Shown here: piece by piece, positions 30,371 through 38,044 of the stretch
How the letters are laid out: each line of letters opens with the position of its first letter
Position numbering within the stretch: position 1 is the first letter of the stretch
From: Velamenicoccus sp964471325
Lineage (GTDB): Bacteria > Omnitrophota > Gorgyraeia > Velamenicoccales > Velamenicoccaceae
Length of the DNA stretch: 64,000 bases
Reading direction: 5' to 3'
Assembly: GCA_964471325.1 (NCBI GenBank)
Contig: CAYYFL010000005.1
Location: 1-64,000, forward strand
Translations under genes and position numbers: made by a program
The notes under the pieces: generated by a model
Databases searched by the model: none
Told to the model about the DNA's origin: nothing
Seen by the model: the letters and a program-made list of their open reading frames with translations, nothing else

Positions 30371-32149
30371 ATGCCTCAGGTCCGATTGAATGTCCGCCTA
30401 TTGGAAGTGTCTCAGCATCCCGTGGCCCTGATCTACGCCGCCTGCCGCCAATGTTATTCTCCTCGTTTTTCCGGCGAGTTGTTCGACGAGAAAGAGGAGG
30501 ACCCGCAGAAGCAGGCGGCGTTCATCCGCAAGGTCGTCGCCTCAGGCCATGAAAGTCCCCTGGAGCACGTGAAGTTCACCTTTGCGGTCGAAGGCGTGTC
30601 GCGCGCGCTGACACATCAGCTGGTGCGCCACAGGATCGCCTCTTTTTGTTTGACAGGGGATACCATTATCAAAGGCGCAAGGCAGAAATCAAGACGATAC
30701 AAAAGATTTGCCTTGAAGTCATTATACGAAAGATCGTTGACCCCGCATGGCAGATCGCGCCTAAAATTGATCAGGCTCAATAGTTATGATGAGCAAGGAA
30801 AAAGATTCACCGAAGGTAAGATCAATACGATCTTTTCTACGGGCAAACAGGAAGTGTGGCGGGTAACATTGATGAATGGATGGAGCCTCAAGGCCACCCT
30901 TAACCATAGATTTTTCACAAAAATAGGTTGGCTGTCCCTGGCAGAGATGATGCATGCGAAACCGGATGTTGGTATCAACGGCATGATTTGTCGAAATCCA
31001 AATTTAGGTTTTTTGAGAGATAAATCCTGGATAGAAGAGCGTTATCGTGATAGAAACCACTTTCAGGCGGAAATTGCGAAAGAATTAGGTTGTTCCATCC
31101 ATACGGTGAGGAGTTGGATAAGACGACATGGCCTTCAGAAAGAGGTCGGTGGATTACATGGACATCTACCTCTCCGCGGATATCGCTGGAAGCTTGGTCG
31201 TGAAAGGACGCCTGAGGAAAGGGCTGCTGTTTCTCAGAGAATGGCGGGTTCGCGCAATCACAGGTGGCGGGGAGGGGTTACTCCAGAGGCTGTTGTTTTG
31301 CGAAAAACGATATCTGTTGAAATGAGAAAGAGCGTATATGCGCGCGATGGTTTTCAATGCAAGCTTTGCCATGTCGTTGGGGGGAAATTGACATTGCACC
31401 ATCGAGTGCCTCTTTATATTGATAAATCGAAGGCGGCGGATCCGGAAAATTTGATAACACTCTGTCAAGGGTGCCATCATAAAGTTAATAACCACGAGGC
31501 GGAGTACGGACATATTTTCAACACGGAGCCTTTGTCTTATCATTCAAGATCCAGCGGTTGCCATCGTTTAATCAAATGGGCGAAAATCAAAAACATTGAA
31601 TATTGCGGTTTCGAAGATACTTATGATATTGAAATGAAGGCGCCCCATCACAATTTCACTGCGAATGGTTTCGTGGTCCATAATTCCCAGCAGAGCCAGC
31701 GGTACGTGAAAGAGACGAATTTTGATTACATCATCCCGCCTTCGATCGAACAGGATGCGTCCCTGAAAGCGGAATTTCTCAAGACGATGGAGATGATCCA
31801 GTCGAGCTATAACAGGCTGCTGGAGGCTTTCAATAAAAAAGGCAGGGTTGGAGAGAAGGCCAACCAGGACGTGCGCTTTGTCCTGCCCCAGGCGGCGGAG
31901 ACCAAGATCGTCGTCACCATGAATTGCCGCGAGCTGATCCATTTTTTCCACCAGCGTTGCTGTCAGCGCGCGCAGTGGGAGATCAAGCGGCTGGGCGACG
32001 AGATGCTCAAGATCTGCCGTCAGAAATTGCCGGAGGTCTTTGCCGACGCTGGGGCCAAGTGCGACGCTTTGGGGTATTGCCCCGAAGGCGAGGCCTTTTC
32101 CTGCGGCAAGTATCCGCTGAAGGAAAATGTGATCGGGGTCCGTAAATAG
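30371..32149 (+). CDS. thyX: Flavin-dependent thymidylate synthase with intein
   Basis: 592 codons encode a 246-residue ThyX interrupted by a 346-residue intein. ThyX makes dTMP from dUMP using methylene-THF, FAD and NADPH. The N-extein (92 residues) ends LTHQLVRHRIASF and the C-extein restarts SQQSQRYVKE, restoring the ThyX motif RHRxxSxSxxSxR. Other family segments: VASGHESPLEHVKFTF, NQDVRFVLPQAAETKIV, MNCRELIHFFHQRCCQRAQW. The start at 30371 follows TAAGGAG; the frame is open to 30206 without support. Activity depends on splicing. Confidence 0.95.
   Translation: MPQVRLNVRLLEVSQHPVALIYAACRQCYSPRFSGELFDEKEEDPQKQAAFIRKVVASGHESPLEHVKFTFAVEGVSRALTHQLVRHRIASFCLTGDTIIKGARQKSRRYKRFALKSLYERSLTPHGRSRLKLIRLNSYDEQGKRFTEGKINTIFSTGKQEVWRVTLMNGWSLKATLNHRFFTKIGWLSLAEMMHAKPDVGINGMICRNPNLGFLRDKSWIEERYRDRNHFQAEIAKELGCSIHTVRSWIRRHGLQKEVGGLHGHLPLRGYRWKLGRERTPEERAAVSQRMAGSRNHRWRGGVTPEAVVLRKTISVEMRKSVYARDGFQCKLCHVVGGKLTLHHRVPLYIDKSKAADPENLITLCQGCHHKVNNHEAEYGHIFNTEPLSYHSRSSGCHRLIKWAKIKNIEYCGFEDTYDIEMKAPHHNFTANGFVVHNSQQSQRYVKETNFDYIIPPSIEQDASLKAEFLKTMEMIQSSYNRLLEAFNKKGRVGEKANQDVRFVLPQAAETKIVVTMNCRELIHFFHQRCCQRAQWEIKRLGDEMLKICRQKLPEVFADAGAKCDALGYCPEGEAFSCGKYPLKENVIGVRK
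30647..31684 (+). mobile_element. Intein with HNH homing endonuclease in ThyX
   Basis: 346 residues. It begins CLTGDT (block A, Cys1), with block B GWSLKATLNHRFFT, and ends with block F YDIEMKAPHHNFTANG and block G FVVHN before Ser+1. Inside are an HTH-like segment (AEIAKELGCSIHTVRSWIRR) and an HNH nuclease: CKLC, LTLHHRVPL, NLITLCQGCHHKVNNHE. The nuclease motifs are intact, so homing may still occur. The insert looks more AT-rich than the exteins, consistent with recent acquisition. Confidence 0.95.
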
Positions 32150-32202
32150 TTCATGGTGCCGAGGGCAAACACAAGCATCTGCTTTTAAAGACGAGGTCAA
32201 AC

Positions 32203-32475
32203 ATGGATTGGAAAATATTTCTGGCGACATTCAGTGCTATCTTTTTTGCCGAGATGGCGGACAAGACTCAGATGGTCGGTTTGACCATGGCGGCCAAATC
32301 CCAGAGGCCGTGGGTGGTCTGGCTGGGTTCTGTCAGCGCCTATATCGTGGTGACGGCGGTCTCCGTCCTCTTGGGGGCTGTTTTGTCGCGGTTCCTTAAG
32401 CCCGAATGGCTGAAGATGGCGGGCGGTTTTATTTTTGTGGTCATGGGCATTCTTTTGTTCTTCGATAAGATATGA
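32203..32475 (+). CDS. UPF0016/Gdt1 family membrane protein, single-repeat form
   Basis: 90 residues with three hydrophobic segments. It carries the family signature E-x-x-D-K-T in IFFAEMADKTQMVGLTMAAK. Most members have two such repeats and act as Mn2+/Ca2+ cation/proton exchangers; this one has a single repeat and would have to assemble as a dimer. The stop overlaps the next gene by four bases. Confidence 0.85.
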   Translation: MDWKIFLATFSAIFFAEMADKTQMVGLTMAAKSQRPWVVWLGSVSAYIVVTAVSVLLGAVLSRFLKPEWLKMAGGFIFVVMGILLFFDKI

Positions 32476-33251
32476 TGCTTACGCGGACCCGTTTTTCTTC
32501 TTTGCGCTCTCTGTTCTATGGAGGTGTCTGTGCCGGCCTGGCGTTGATGTTGTCCTCCTGCGCGACCGTTCCTCCGTCGACAGAGATGGTCTACAAGCCC
32601 GTTTTCGAGGCCGGCCCGCGTCAGGACCTGTATCACGTCATCGGTCCCGCGGAGACGGTCTATCGTATCGGTCGCATGTATGATGTCCCTGCGGACGCCA
32701 TCCTGAGAGCCAACCACATCACCGACCCGCGCAGTCTCAAGATCGGCCAGAAGATCCTGATCCCCGGCGCCGCACCCCTGCGGCCTGTCATCCCTCTGTT
32801 CAAATCGTCGAAGTGGAGATATATCGTGATCCATCACAGCGTGACCGATGACGGCGACGCGACGTCCCTCGACAGGATCCACCGCCGCCGCGGGTTCGAC
32901 AGGGGGCTGGGATACGATTTCGTGATCGATAACGGCACAAGGACGCGGCGGGACGGACAGATCGAGGCCTCGCCCCGCTGGATCAAACAGATGGACGGCG
33001 CGCACTGCAAGGCCGGGGGCATGAACCAGTGCGGCATCGGCATCTGCCTTGTCGGCGACTTCACGCATGAGCAGCCGACAAAGGCGCAGATGGATTCCCT
33101 CATTTTGCTCGTCGAGACCCTGAGGAATTATTATCACATACCGTTATCGCGGGTCATCCGGCACAAGGACGCTCCCGGCGCCAGGACCGAGTGCCCCGGC
33201 AACAGCTTCCCCTGGCGGGAATTCAAGGAGCGGCTCAGGAAGGGTGAATAG
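32472..33251 (+). CDS. LysM-containing N-acetylmuramoyl-L-alanine amidase, lipoprotein
   Basis: 259 residues. Signal peptide with lipobox LSSCATV; a LysM domain (DLYHVIGPAETVYRIGRMYD to KILIPGA) for peptidoglycan binding; and an Amidase_2/PGRP domain with zinc ligands in RYIVIHHSVT and the terminal TECPGNSFPW, plus HCKAGGMNQCGIGICLVGDF. It should cleave the amide between MurNAc and L-Ala at the outer-membrane face of the wall. The ATG overlaps the upstream stop. Confidence 0.88.
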   Translation: MMLTRTRFSSLRSLFYGGVCAGLALMLSSCATVPPSTEMVYKPVFEAGPRQDLYHVIGPAETVYRIGRMYDVPADAILRANHITDPRSLKIGQKILIPGAAPLRPVIPLFKSSKWRYIVIHHSVTDDGDATSLDRIHRRRGFDRGLGYDFVIDNGTRTRRDGQIEASPRWIKQMDGAHCKAGGMNQCGIGICLVGDFTHEQPTKAQMDSLILLVETLRNYYHIPLSRVIRHKDAPGARTECPGNSFPWREFKERLRKGE

Positions 33252-33266
33252 CGAAGGGGGTGCGTC

Positions 33267-34316
33267 ATGAAGTCTCCCAGGATCGCCTTTTTCGATACCA
33301 AGCCTTACGACAGGAAATTCTTCGACGCGGCTGATAAGAAGTTCGGTTTCCCTATCACTTATTTCGAGGAGCATCTCGGTCCCGGCACGGCGTCGTCGAC
33401 CCGCGGCTTCAATACGGTCTGCATCTTTGTCAACGACGTCGTTGACGCCGACGTTATCAAGGTGCTCCACAAGAACGGCGTCCGCCTCATCGCTCTGCGC
33501 GCCTCGGGATATAATAACGTGGATTTCAGGGCGGCATTCGGCAAGATCCATGTGGTGCGTGTGCCGGCTTATTCGCCGCACGCCGTCGCAGAGCATGCCG
33601 TGGCCCTGATGCTGGCCTTGAACCGCAAGACGCACCGGGCGTATCACAGGACCCGCGACAGCAATTTTTCCATCCAGGGGCTTTTGGGATTTGATATGTT
33701 CGGCAAGACCGCGGGCGTCATCGGCACGGGCGCCATTGGTCGGGAGCTTATCCGGATCCTGAAAGGCTTCGGGATATATGTCCTGGCCTATGACCCCGGC
33801 CCGGACGAAACCTTTGCCGCAGAGACGGGATTTTCCTATACGGATCTCAAGACCCTCTACAAGAAATCCGACGTCATCTCCCTGCATTGCCCCTTGACCC
33901 GGCAGACATACCGCATGATCAACGCCGCAACCATTAAGATGATGAAGACGGGCGTCATGATCATCAATACCGGCCGCGGCAAACTGATCGACACCCGGGC
34001 GTTGATCGAGGCGCTCAAAAACAAAAAAGTCGGCTACGCGGGTCTCGATGTCTACGAAGAGGAGAACGAATATTTCTTTGAGGATTTTTCCTCGGAGGTG
34101 ATCTCCGACGACGTCCTGGCGAGGCTATTGACGTTTCCCAACGTCCTGGTGACGGCGCACCAGGGATTTTTTACTGCGGAGGCCCTGACGAATATCGCCC
34201 GCACCACGTTACAAAATATCGATGATTTCACCAGGGACCGTCTTCTGACGCATGAGATTTGTTACCGTTGTTCCAGGAAGGTCTGTACTAAAAAAACAAA
34301 AGGGAAGTGTTTTTAG
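33267..34316 (+). CDS. D-isomer-specific 2-hydroxyacid dehydrogenase (LdhA-type)
   Basis: 349 residues. NAD-binding GTGAIGRELIRILKGFG; catalytic Arg in INTGRGKLIDT, Glu in LDVYEEENEYFFED and His in LVTAHQGFFTAEAL. The length and the YFFED segment point to D-lactate dehydrogenase of the LdhA branch (pyruvate to D-lactate), a fermentative step. Unusually, the C-terminus is extended by a four-cysteine tail (ICYRCSRKVC then GKC), a possible metal site. Confidence 0.85.
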   Translation: MKSPRIAFFDTKPYDRKFFDAADKKFGFPITYFEEHLGPGTASSTRGFNTVCIFVNDVVDADVIKVLHKNGVRLIALRASGYNNVDFRAAFGKIHVVRVPAYSPHAVAEHAVALMLALNRKTHRAYHRTRDSNFSIQGLLGFDMFGKTAGVIGTGAIGRELIRILKGFGIYVLAYDPGPDETFAAETGFSYTDLKTLYKKSDVISLHCPLTRQTYRMINAATIKMMKTGVMIINTGRGKLIDTRALIEALKNKKVGYAGLDVYEEENEYFFEDFSSEVISDDVLARLLTFPNVLVTAHQGFFTAEALTNIARTTLQNIDDFTRDRLLTHEICYRCSRKVCTKKTKGKCF

Positions 34317-34327
34317 GAAAGGACAAG

Positions 34328-34639
34328 ATGCTTAGACATGTGATTGATCTCAAAGAAGACGTCGTTTATTCCCCGCAGGCCGTCGTCAGCAAGACTCTCG
34401 TCGATAAGAAAACAGGGACTATCACGTTGTTCGCTTTTGATGCCGGGCAGAATCTGAGCGAGCATACGGCGCCTTTCGATGCCGTTGTCCAGGTCCTGGA
34501 AGGACAGGCCCGGATCCTGATCGGAGACGACGAGGTCGTCGCGTCGGCCGGAGGCCTCGTCATCATGCCGGCAGGCGTGCCTCACGCGGTATTTGCCAAG
34601 GAGCGTTTCAAGATGCTGTTGACGATGATCAGGGAATAG
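34328..34639 (+). CDS. Cupin-domain protein
   Basis: 103 residues forming one double-stranded beta-helix: TLFAFDAGQNLSEHTAPFDA, VLEGQARILIGDDEV and GGLVIMPAGVPHAVFAKERF, the two cupin motifs. The start at 34328 follows AGGAAAGGA. Small cupins of this type often bind a metal; substrate unknown. The 207 bases after it contain a degenerate CCAATxAC-type inverted repeat and no gene. Confidence 0.8.
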   Translation: MLRHVIDLKEDVVYSPQAVVSKTLVDKKTGTITLFAFDAGQNLSEHTAPFDAVVQVLEGQARILIGDDEVVASAGGLVIMPAGVPHAVFAKERFKMLLTMIRE

Positions 34640-34847
34640 GATTGCGCGGTTAAATTTCTAATAACCAATGCCGAAGGAATTTCTAATGTTTTAATGCTCA
34701 GATTGAGAGCGTTGCTGACTTTTGTAACGGTCTCAAATTTGATATTGATGGCAGTGGAAATTCATTCGTTATTTGGATTTCGACATTAGGCATTCATGCA
34801 GGCGGCAGACCAGGTTGCCTCTGTTTTTATCAAAATCAAGGAGACGC

Positions 34848-35267
34848 ATGAAATCTTATTATTTTGCTTTGATGACGGCCTTCGTCTGGGGTTTGGTGCC
34901 GGTGTTTGAAAAAATGGGGTTGTCGCGGCTGACGCCTGCCGCGGGCATCTTTATCCGGTGTCTGGCGGTTTCTTCGGGGGCGATCGTGCTTCTGGTCGCG
35001 CGGCCGCAGATTTTGTCCGAGCTGGCGCATGCCCCTGCGCGTAACATCGGCCTGATCGCCCTGTGCGGTTTTTCAGCCAATTTTATCGGCCAGTTGTTGT
35101 TTTATAACGCGCTTAAAGACGGTGACGTGTCCCGCGTCACTCCTATTGCAGGGGCCTATCCTTTGATTGCCTTCCTTCTGGGGATCCTTGTTTTGGGAGA
35201 GACATTGACGGCCGCCAAGATGTTCGGGATCGGCTTTATCCTTCTGGGGGTATTTTTATTGCGATGA
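34848..35267 (+). CDS. EamA-family small membrane transporter
   Basis: 139 residues with five hydrophobic segments, a single EamA/DMT unit (FALMTAFVWGLVPVFEKMGL; RVTPIAGAYPLIAFLLGILV; GIGFILLGVFLL). Half-size members work as dimers. The start at 34848 follows AAGGAG. The end overlaps the Nudix gene by four bases. Substrate unknown. Confidence 0.8.
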   Translation: MKSYYFALMTAFVWGLVPVFEKMGLSRLTPAAGIFIRCLAVSSGAIVLLVARPQILSELAHAPARNIGLIALCGFSANFIGQLLFYNALKDGDVSRVTPIAGAYPLIAFLLGILVLGETLTAAKMFGIGFILLGVFLLR

Positions 35268-35779
35268 AAAATGATGCGAAAGCCCTGATTTACCGCGGCC
35301 GCGTATTTGACCTCCTCCGGTGCCGCAGGAGGTTGCCGGATGGCCGCACGGCAGACGTAGAGGTCATTGAGCATCCCGGAGCGGCGTTGATTGTCCCTTT
35401 CTTAGACAGGGACCGCGTGATTCTCCTCAGGCAGTTCAGGCCTGCCATCAATACCTGGCTTTATGAGTTTCCTGCCGGCACGCGGGAAGGCCGCGAATCG
35501 CTCCTGGATTGCGCGCGCCGGGAGATCCAGGAAGAGACGGGATATGCCGCTTCCAGGATTTCTCTTTTAGGAAGGATTTATCCGGTCCCTGGTTACGCAA
35601 CGGAAAGAATATCCATTTATAAAGCCGAGGGACTTAAAGTTTCCCCTAGGGCCAAAGACCGGGATGAGGTCTTCGACTCAAAGATTTTTACGAGGCGCCA
35701 GATGCGGGAGCTTTGGCGGCGCGGCAAGATCCTGGATGCCAAGACGATCTGTGCGCTGGCCTTTTGCGGCTGGTTTTAA
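35264..35779 (+). CDS. Nudix hydrolase, ADP-ribose pyrophosphatase type
   Basis: 171 residues. The Nudix box reads GTREGRESLLDCARREIQEE followed by TG, a complete G-x5-E-x7-REUxEExGU. The upstream LLRQFRPAINTWLYEFPAGT is typical of the NudF/ADP-ribose branch. It likely hydrolyses ADP-ribose to AMP and ribose-5-phosphate. Coupled to the EamA gene by ATGA. Confidence 0.85.
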   Translation: MKNDAKALIYRGRVFDLLRCRRRLPDGRTADVEVIEHPGAALIVPFLDRDRVILLRQFRPAINTWLYEFPAGTREGRESLLDCARREIQEETGYAASRISLLGRIYPVPGYATERISIYKAEGLKVSPRAKDRDEVFDSKIFTRRQMRELWRRGKILDAKTICALAFCGWF

Positions 35780-35816
35780 AAAGGACCGGCGGCATCCATA
35801 ACATTTGTTGGAAATC

Positions 35817-36146
35817 ATGAAGATTTATTTCCATTCGGAGCGTTTTCGCCTTGGCGGTTGGCCGCAGAGGGTGGCGGCTTTTTTTATCATGCTGGGAGCC
35901 TTGGCGCTCCTGGCAGGCGGTTTTTTCCTGGTGGCCATTGTCGTGAGGTTCGCATTCGCGCAAGGAGCGCTTTTCGGCTTTTTGTTTCTTTTTCTTGTTT
36001 TTCCTCTGATCGGCCGCTTTCTTTTTTTCCTCTTTTTGATCGCCTTGCCTGCTTTCTTATCTTGGTTTTTTTCTTTGGGAAACGCCCGGCCGAAGCAGGG
36101 AGAGGACGATGATGTGATCGATGTCCCACACAAGATAATAAAATGA
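35817..36146 (+). CDS. Hypothetical membrane protein
   Basis: 109 residues with two or three hydrophobic segments rich in Phe and Leu (AAFFIMLGALALLAGGFFLV; LFFLFLIALPAFLSWFFSL). The short tail is acidic. No family recognised. The start is weakly supported; TTG at 35805 is an alternative. Confidence 0.45.
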   Translation: MKIYFHSERFRLGGWPQRVAAFFIMLGALALLAGGFFLVAIVVRFAFAQGALFGFLFLFLVFPLIGRFLFFLFLIALPAFLSWFFSLGNARPKQGEDDDVIDVPHKIIK

Positions 36147-36183
36147 CATAAGATATTATTTTTCATATAGTTAAAGTTTATTC

Positions 36184-36219
36184 AAAGGCAGATGCCGTTA
36201 AGGACACCTGCCTTTTTTT
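36184..36219 (+). terminator. Rho-independent terminator
   Basis: AAAGGCAG pairs with CTGCCTTT and is followed by a T-run. It separates the small membrane gene from the purB promoter. Confidence 0.85.
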
Positions 36220-36254
36220 GCAGATTTTTTTGGAAATTAAGGTTTGCAACAAGA

Positions 36255-36283
36255 TTGACTCTTGCGCTGAACTTTGGTATAGT
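36255..36283 (+). promoter_or_regulatory. Promoter of purB
   Basis: TTGACT (36255-36260), 17-base spacer, TATAGT (36278-36283). It leaves a roughly 190-base leader that holds the repeat-hairpin-repeat element. Confidence 0.75.
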
Positions 36284-36321
36284 AAGCGCCGTCAGAAGGA
36301 TGTTGTTTCCTAGGGAGGAAG

Positions 36322-36473
36322 ATACCTGGTTATAGGCAAAATCAAGGAATAAACGTTTACCCCTCGTCTAAGCGCTTGGAAATTTTCCACCAGGGCAGGC
36401 CGATGTAAAATTTCTTTCGCAGGCTCGGGGTTGATTTTGAGAGGAAAAATACCTGGTTATAGGCAAAATCAAG
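36322..36473 (+). repeat. Repeat-hairpin-repeat element before purB
   Basis: The 25-base sequence at 36322-36346 (starting ATACCTGGTTATAGG) recurs perfectly at 36449-36473. Between them lies a nested inverted repeat: CAAAATCAA with TTGATTTTG, ACCCC with GGGGT, and GAAATTTT with AAAATTTC. The second copy ends 9 bases before the purB ATG. A related two-unit array precedes nrdR. Confidence 0.85.
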
Positions 36474-36482
36474 AGGTGACGC

Positions 36483-37775
36483 ATGATCGAACGCTATTGT
36501 CTGCCGAAGATGGCGAAGGTGTGGAGCGAGGAACACAAGTTCGACACGATGCTGGCTGTCGAGCTCTGTGTGTGCGAAGCCTGGCAGAAGCTGGGACGCA
36601 TTCCCAAAAAATCCCTCGCCGCCATCAAGGCCAAGGCCAAGATCGACATCCAGAAAATCAAGGAGATTGAAGAGAAGACCAAGCATGATGTCGTCGCCTT
36701 TGTCAATAATCTTTCAGAGAGCCTCGGGACGGACGCCAAATACATCCACATGGGGCTGACGTCCAACGATGTGCTGGATACGACCCTGGCCCTGCAGATG
36801 CGGGATGCCTTCAATATTCTCATTGAGGATGTTGAGAGATTGCTGCCGATTTTGGCGAAGACCGCCAAAAAATATAAAGACACGCCGTGCATCGGCCGGA
36901 CGCACGGCGTGCATGCCGAGCCGACGACCTTCGGTCTTAAGGTCGCCCTTTGGCACGACGAGATGAAAAGAAACCTCGAACGGCTGCGGGCCACGCAGCA
37001 CGGCATTGCCGTCGGCAAGCTTTCCGGGACCATCGGCACATATTCCAACATCGAGCCCGAGGTGGAAGAATATGTCTGTGCCAAGCTTGGGCTTGGTGTT
37101 TCTTACGGCTCCACACAGGTTGTTCCACGCGACCGCCACGCCGCCTGTCTCATGAGCATGGCGATGACAGGGTCTTCCCTGGAGAAGTTTGCCACCGAGA
37201 TCCGGCATCTTGGCCGCACCGAGGTCCAGGAAGCCGAGGAACCGTTCGGCAAGCACCAGAAAGGGTCTTCGGCCATGCCGCACAAGCGCAATCCCGTCAT
37301 CTGCGAGCGGATCTGCGGTTTAAGCCGTCTCCTGCGCGCCAATGCCATGGCCGGCCTTGAGAATATCGCCCTGTGGCATGAACGGGACATCAGCCATTCG
37401 TCGGTGGAGCGCGTGGTCCTGCCGGATTCGACGATCGCCCTGGACTATGTCCTCAATCTTTTTATCGAGGTGGCCGAAGGGCTTGATGTGTATCCCAAGA
37501 ATATGCTCATTAACCTGGGGCGGACCAACGGCTTGATCTATTCCCAGTGCGTGCTTCTGGCGCTGATGAAAAAGGGCTTGAGCCGGCCGGTGGCTTACGA
37601 TATCGTCCAGAAAAATGCGTTTACGTCACGTTCCCTGAACAGGGATTTTAAGAGCGTCCTCCTGAGCGATCCGAAGGTCAAACGTCATCTGAGCGCCGGC
37701 GAGATCGAGGCGTGCTTCGATATCAGGTATTATCTGCGGCATATCAACAGGATTTTCAAGAACCTCGGCTTGTGA
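36483..37775 (+). CDS. purB: Adenylosuccinate lyase
   Basis: 430 residues. It catalyses the SAICAR-to-AICAR and adenylosuccinate-to-AMP cleavages. Motifs: THGVHAEPTTFGLKVA and the fumarase/ASL signature GSSAMPHKRNPVICERI with the catalytic flexible loop; MGLTSNDVLDTTLALQM. The GAGGTGACGC before the ATG serves as ribosome-binding site and directly adjoins the repeat element. Confidence 0.96.
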   Translation: MIERYCLPKMAKVWSEEHKFDTMLAVELCVCEAWQKLGRIPKKSLAAIKAKAKIDIQKIKEIEEKTKHDVVAFVNNLSESLGTDAKYIHMGLTSNDVLDTTLALQMRDAFNILIEDVERLLPILAKTAKKYKDTPCIGRTHGVHAEPTTFGLKVALWHDEMKRNLERLRATQHGIAVGKLSGTIGTYSNIEPEVEEYVCAKLGLGVSYGSTQVVPRDRHAACLMSMAMTGSSLEKFATEIRHLGRTEVQEAEEPFGKHQKGSSAMPHKRNPVICERICGLSRLLRANAMAGLENIALWHERDISHSSVERVVLPDSTIALDYVLNLFIEVAEGLDVYPKNMLINLGRTNGLIYSQCVLLALMKKGLSRPVAYDIVQKNAFTSRSLNRDFKSVLLSDPKVKRHLSAGEIEACFDIRYYLRHINRIFKNLGL

Positions 37776-37872
37776 TGACAGGGGTCGTCGGTTGTTTTTG
37801 ATTGATATTCCACACGAAAAATCCGGAAAGAGATAGGGTCGCGGCTTTTGGGAAGCCGTTATGCCCGGATCG

Positions 37873-37979
37873 ATCCCGTTAGAGACAAGCCCCGCCAGGA
37901 AATTCATTGGGCATACCCGTGGGGTTTCCATTTATAGCGTTGGCCATATGTTAGGATGAAACGGCGTCTCTAACGGGAT
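37873..37979. repeat. MITE-like inverted-repeat element
   Basis: Perfect 14-base terminal inverted repeats, ATCCCGTTAGAGAC (37873-37886) and GTCTCTAACGGGAT (37966-37979), bound a 107-base element that also has an inner AAGCCCC/GGGG pairing. No reading frame. It occupies most of the purB-purL gap, and its right end touches the purL promoter. Confidence 0.75.
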
Positions 37980-38007
37980 TGATTTTTGTCGTTTTTTCTG
38001 CTATAGT
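37979..38007 (+). promoter_or_regulatory. Promoter of the purL operon
   Basis: TTGATT (37979-37984), 17-base spacer, TATAGT (38002-38007). The first T of the -35 box is the last base of the inverted-repeat element. Confidence 0.7.
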
Positions 38008-38044
38008 AAATCTTCTATTTTTCTCGAAAAAAGGTCCTTCCACA

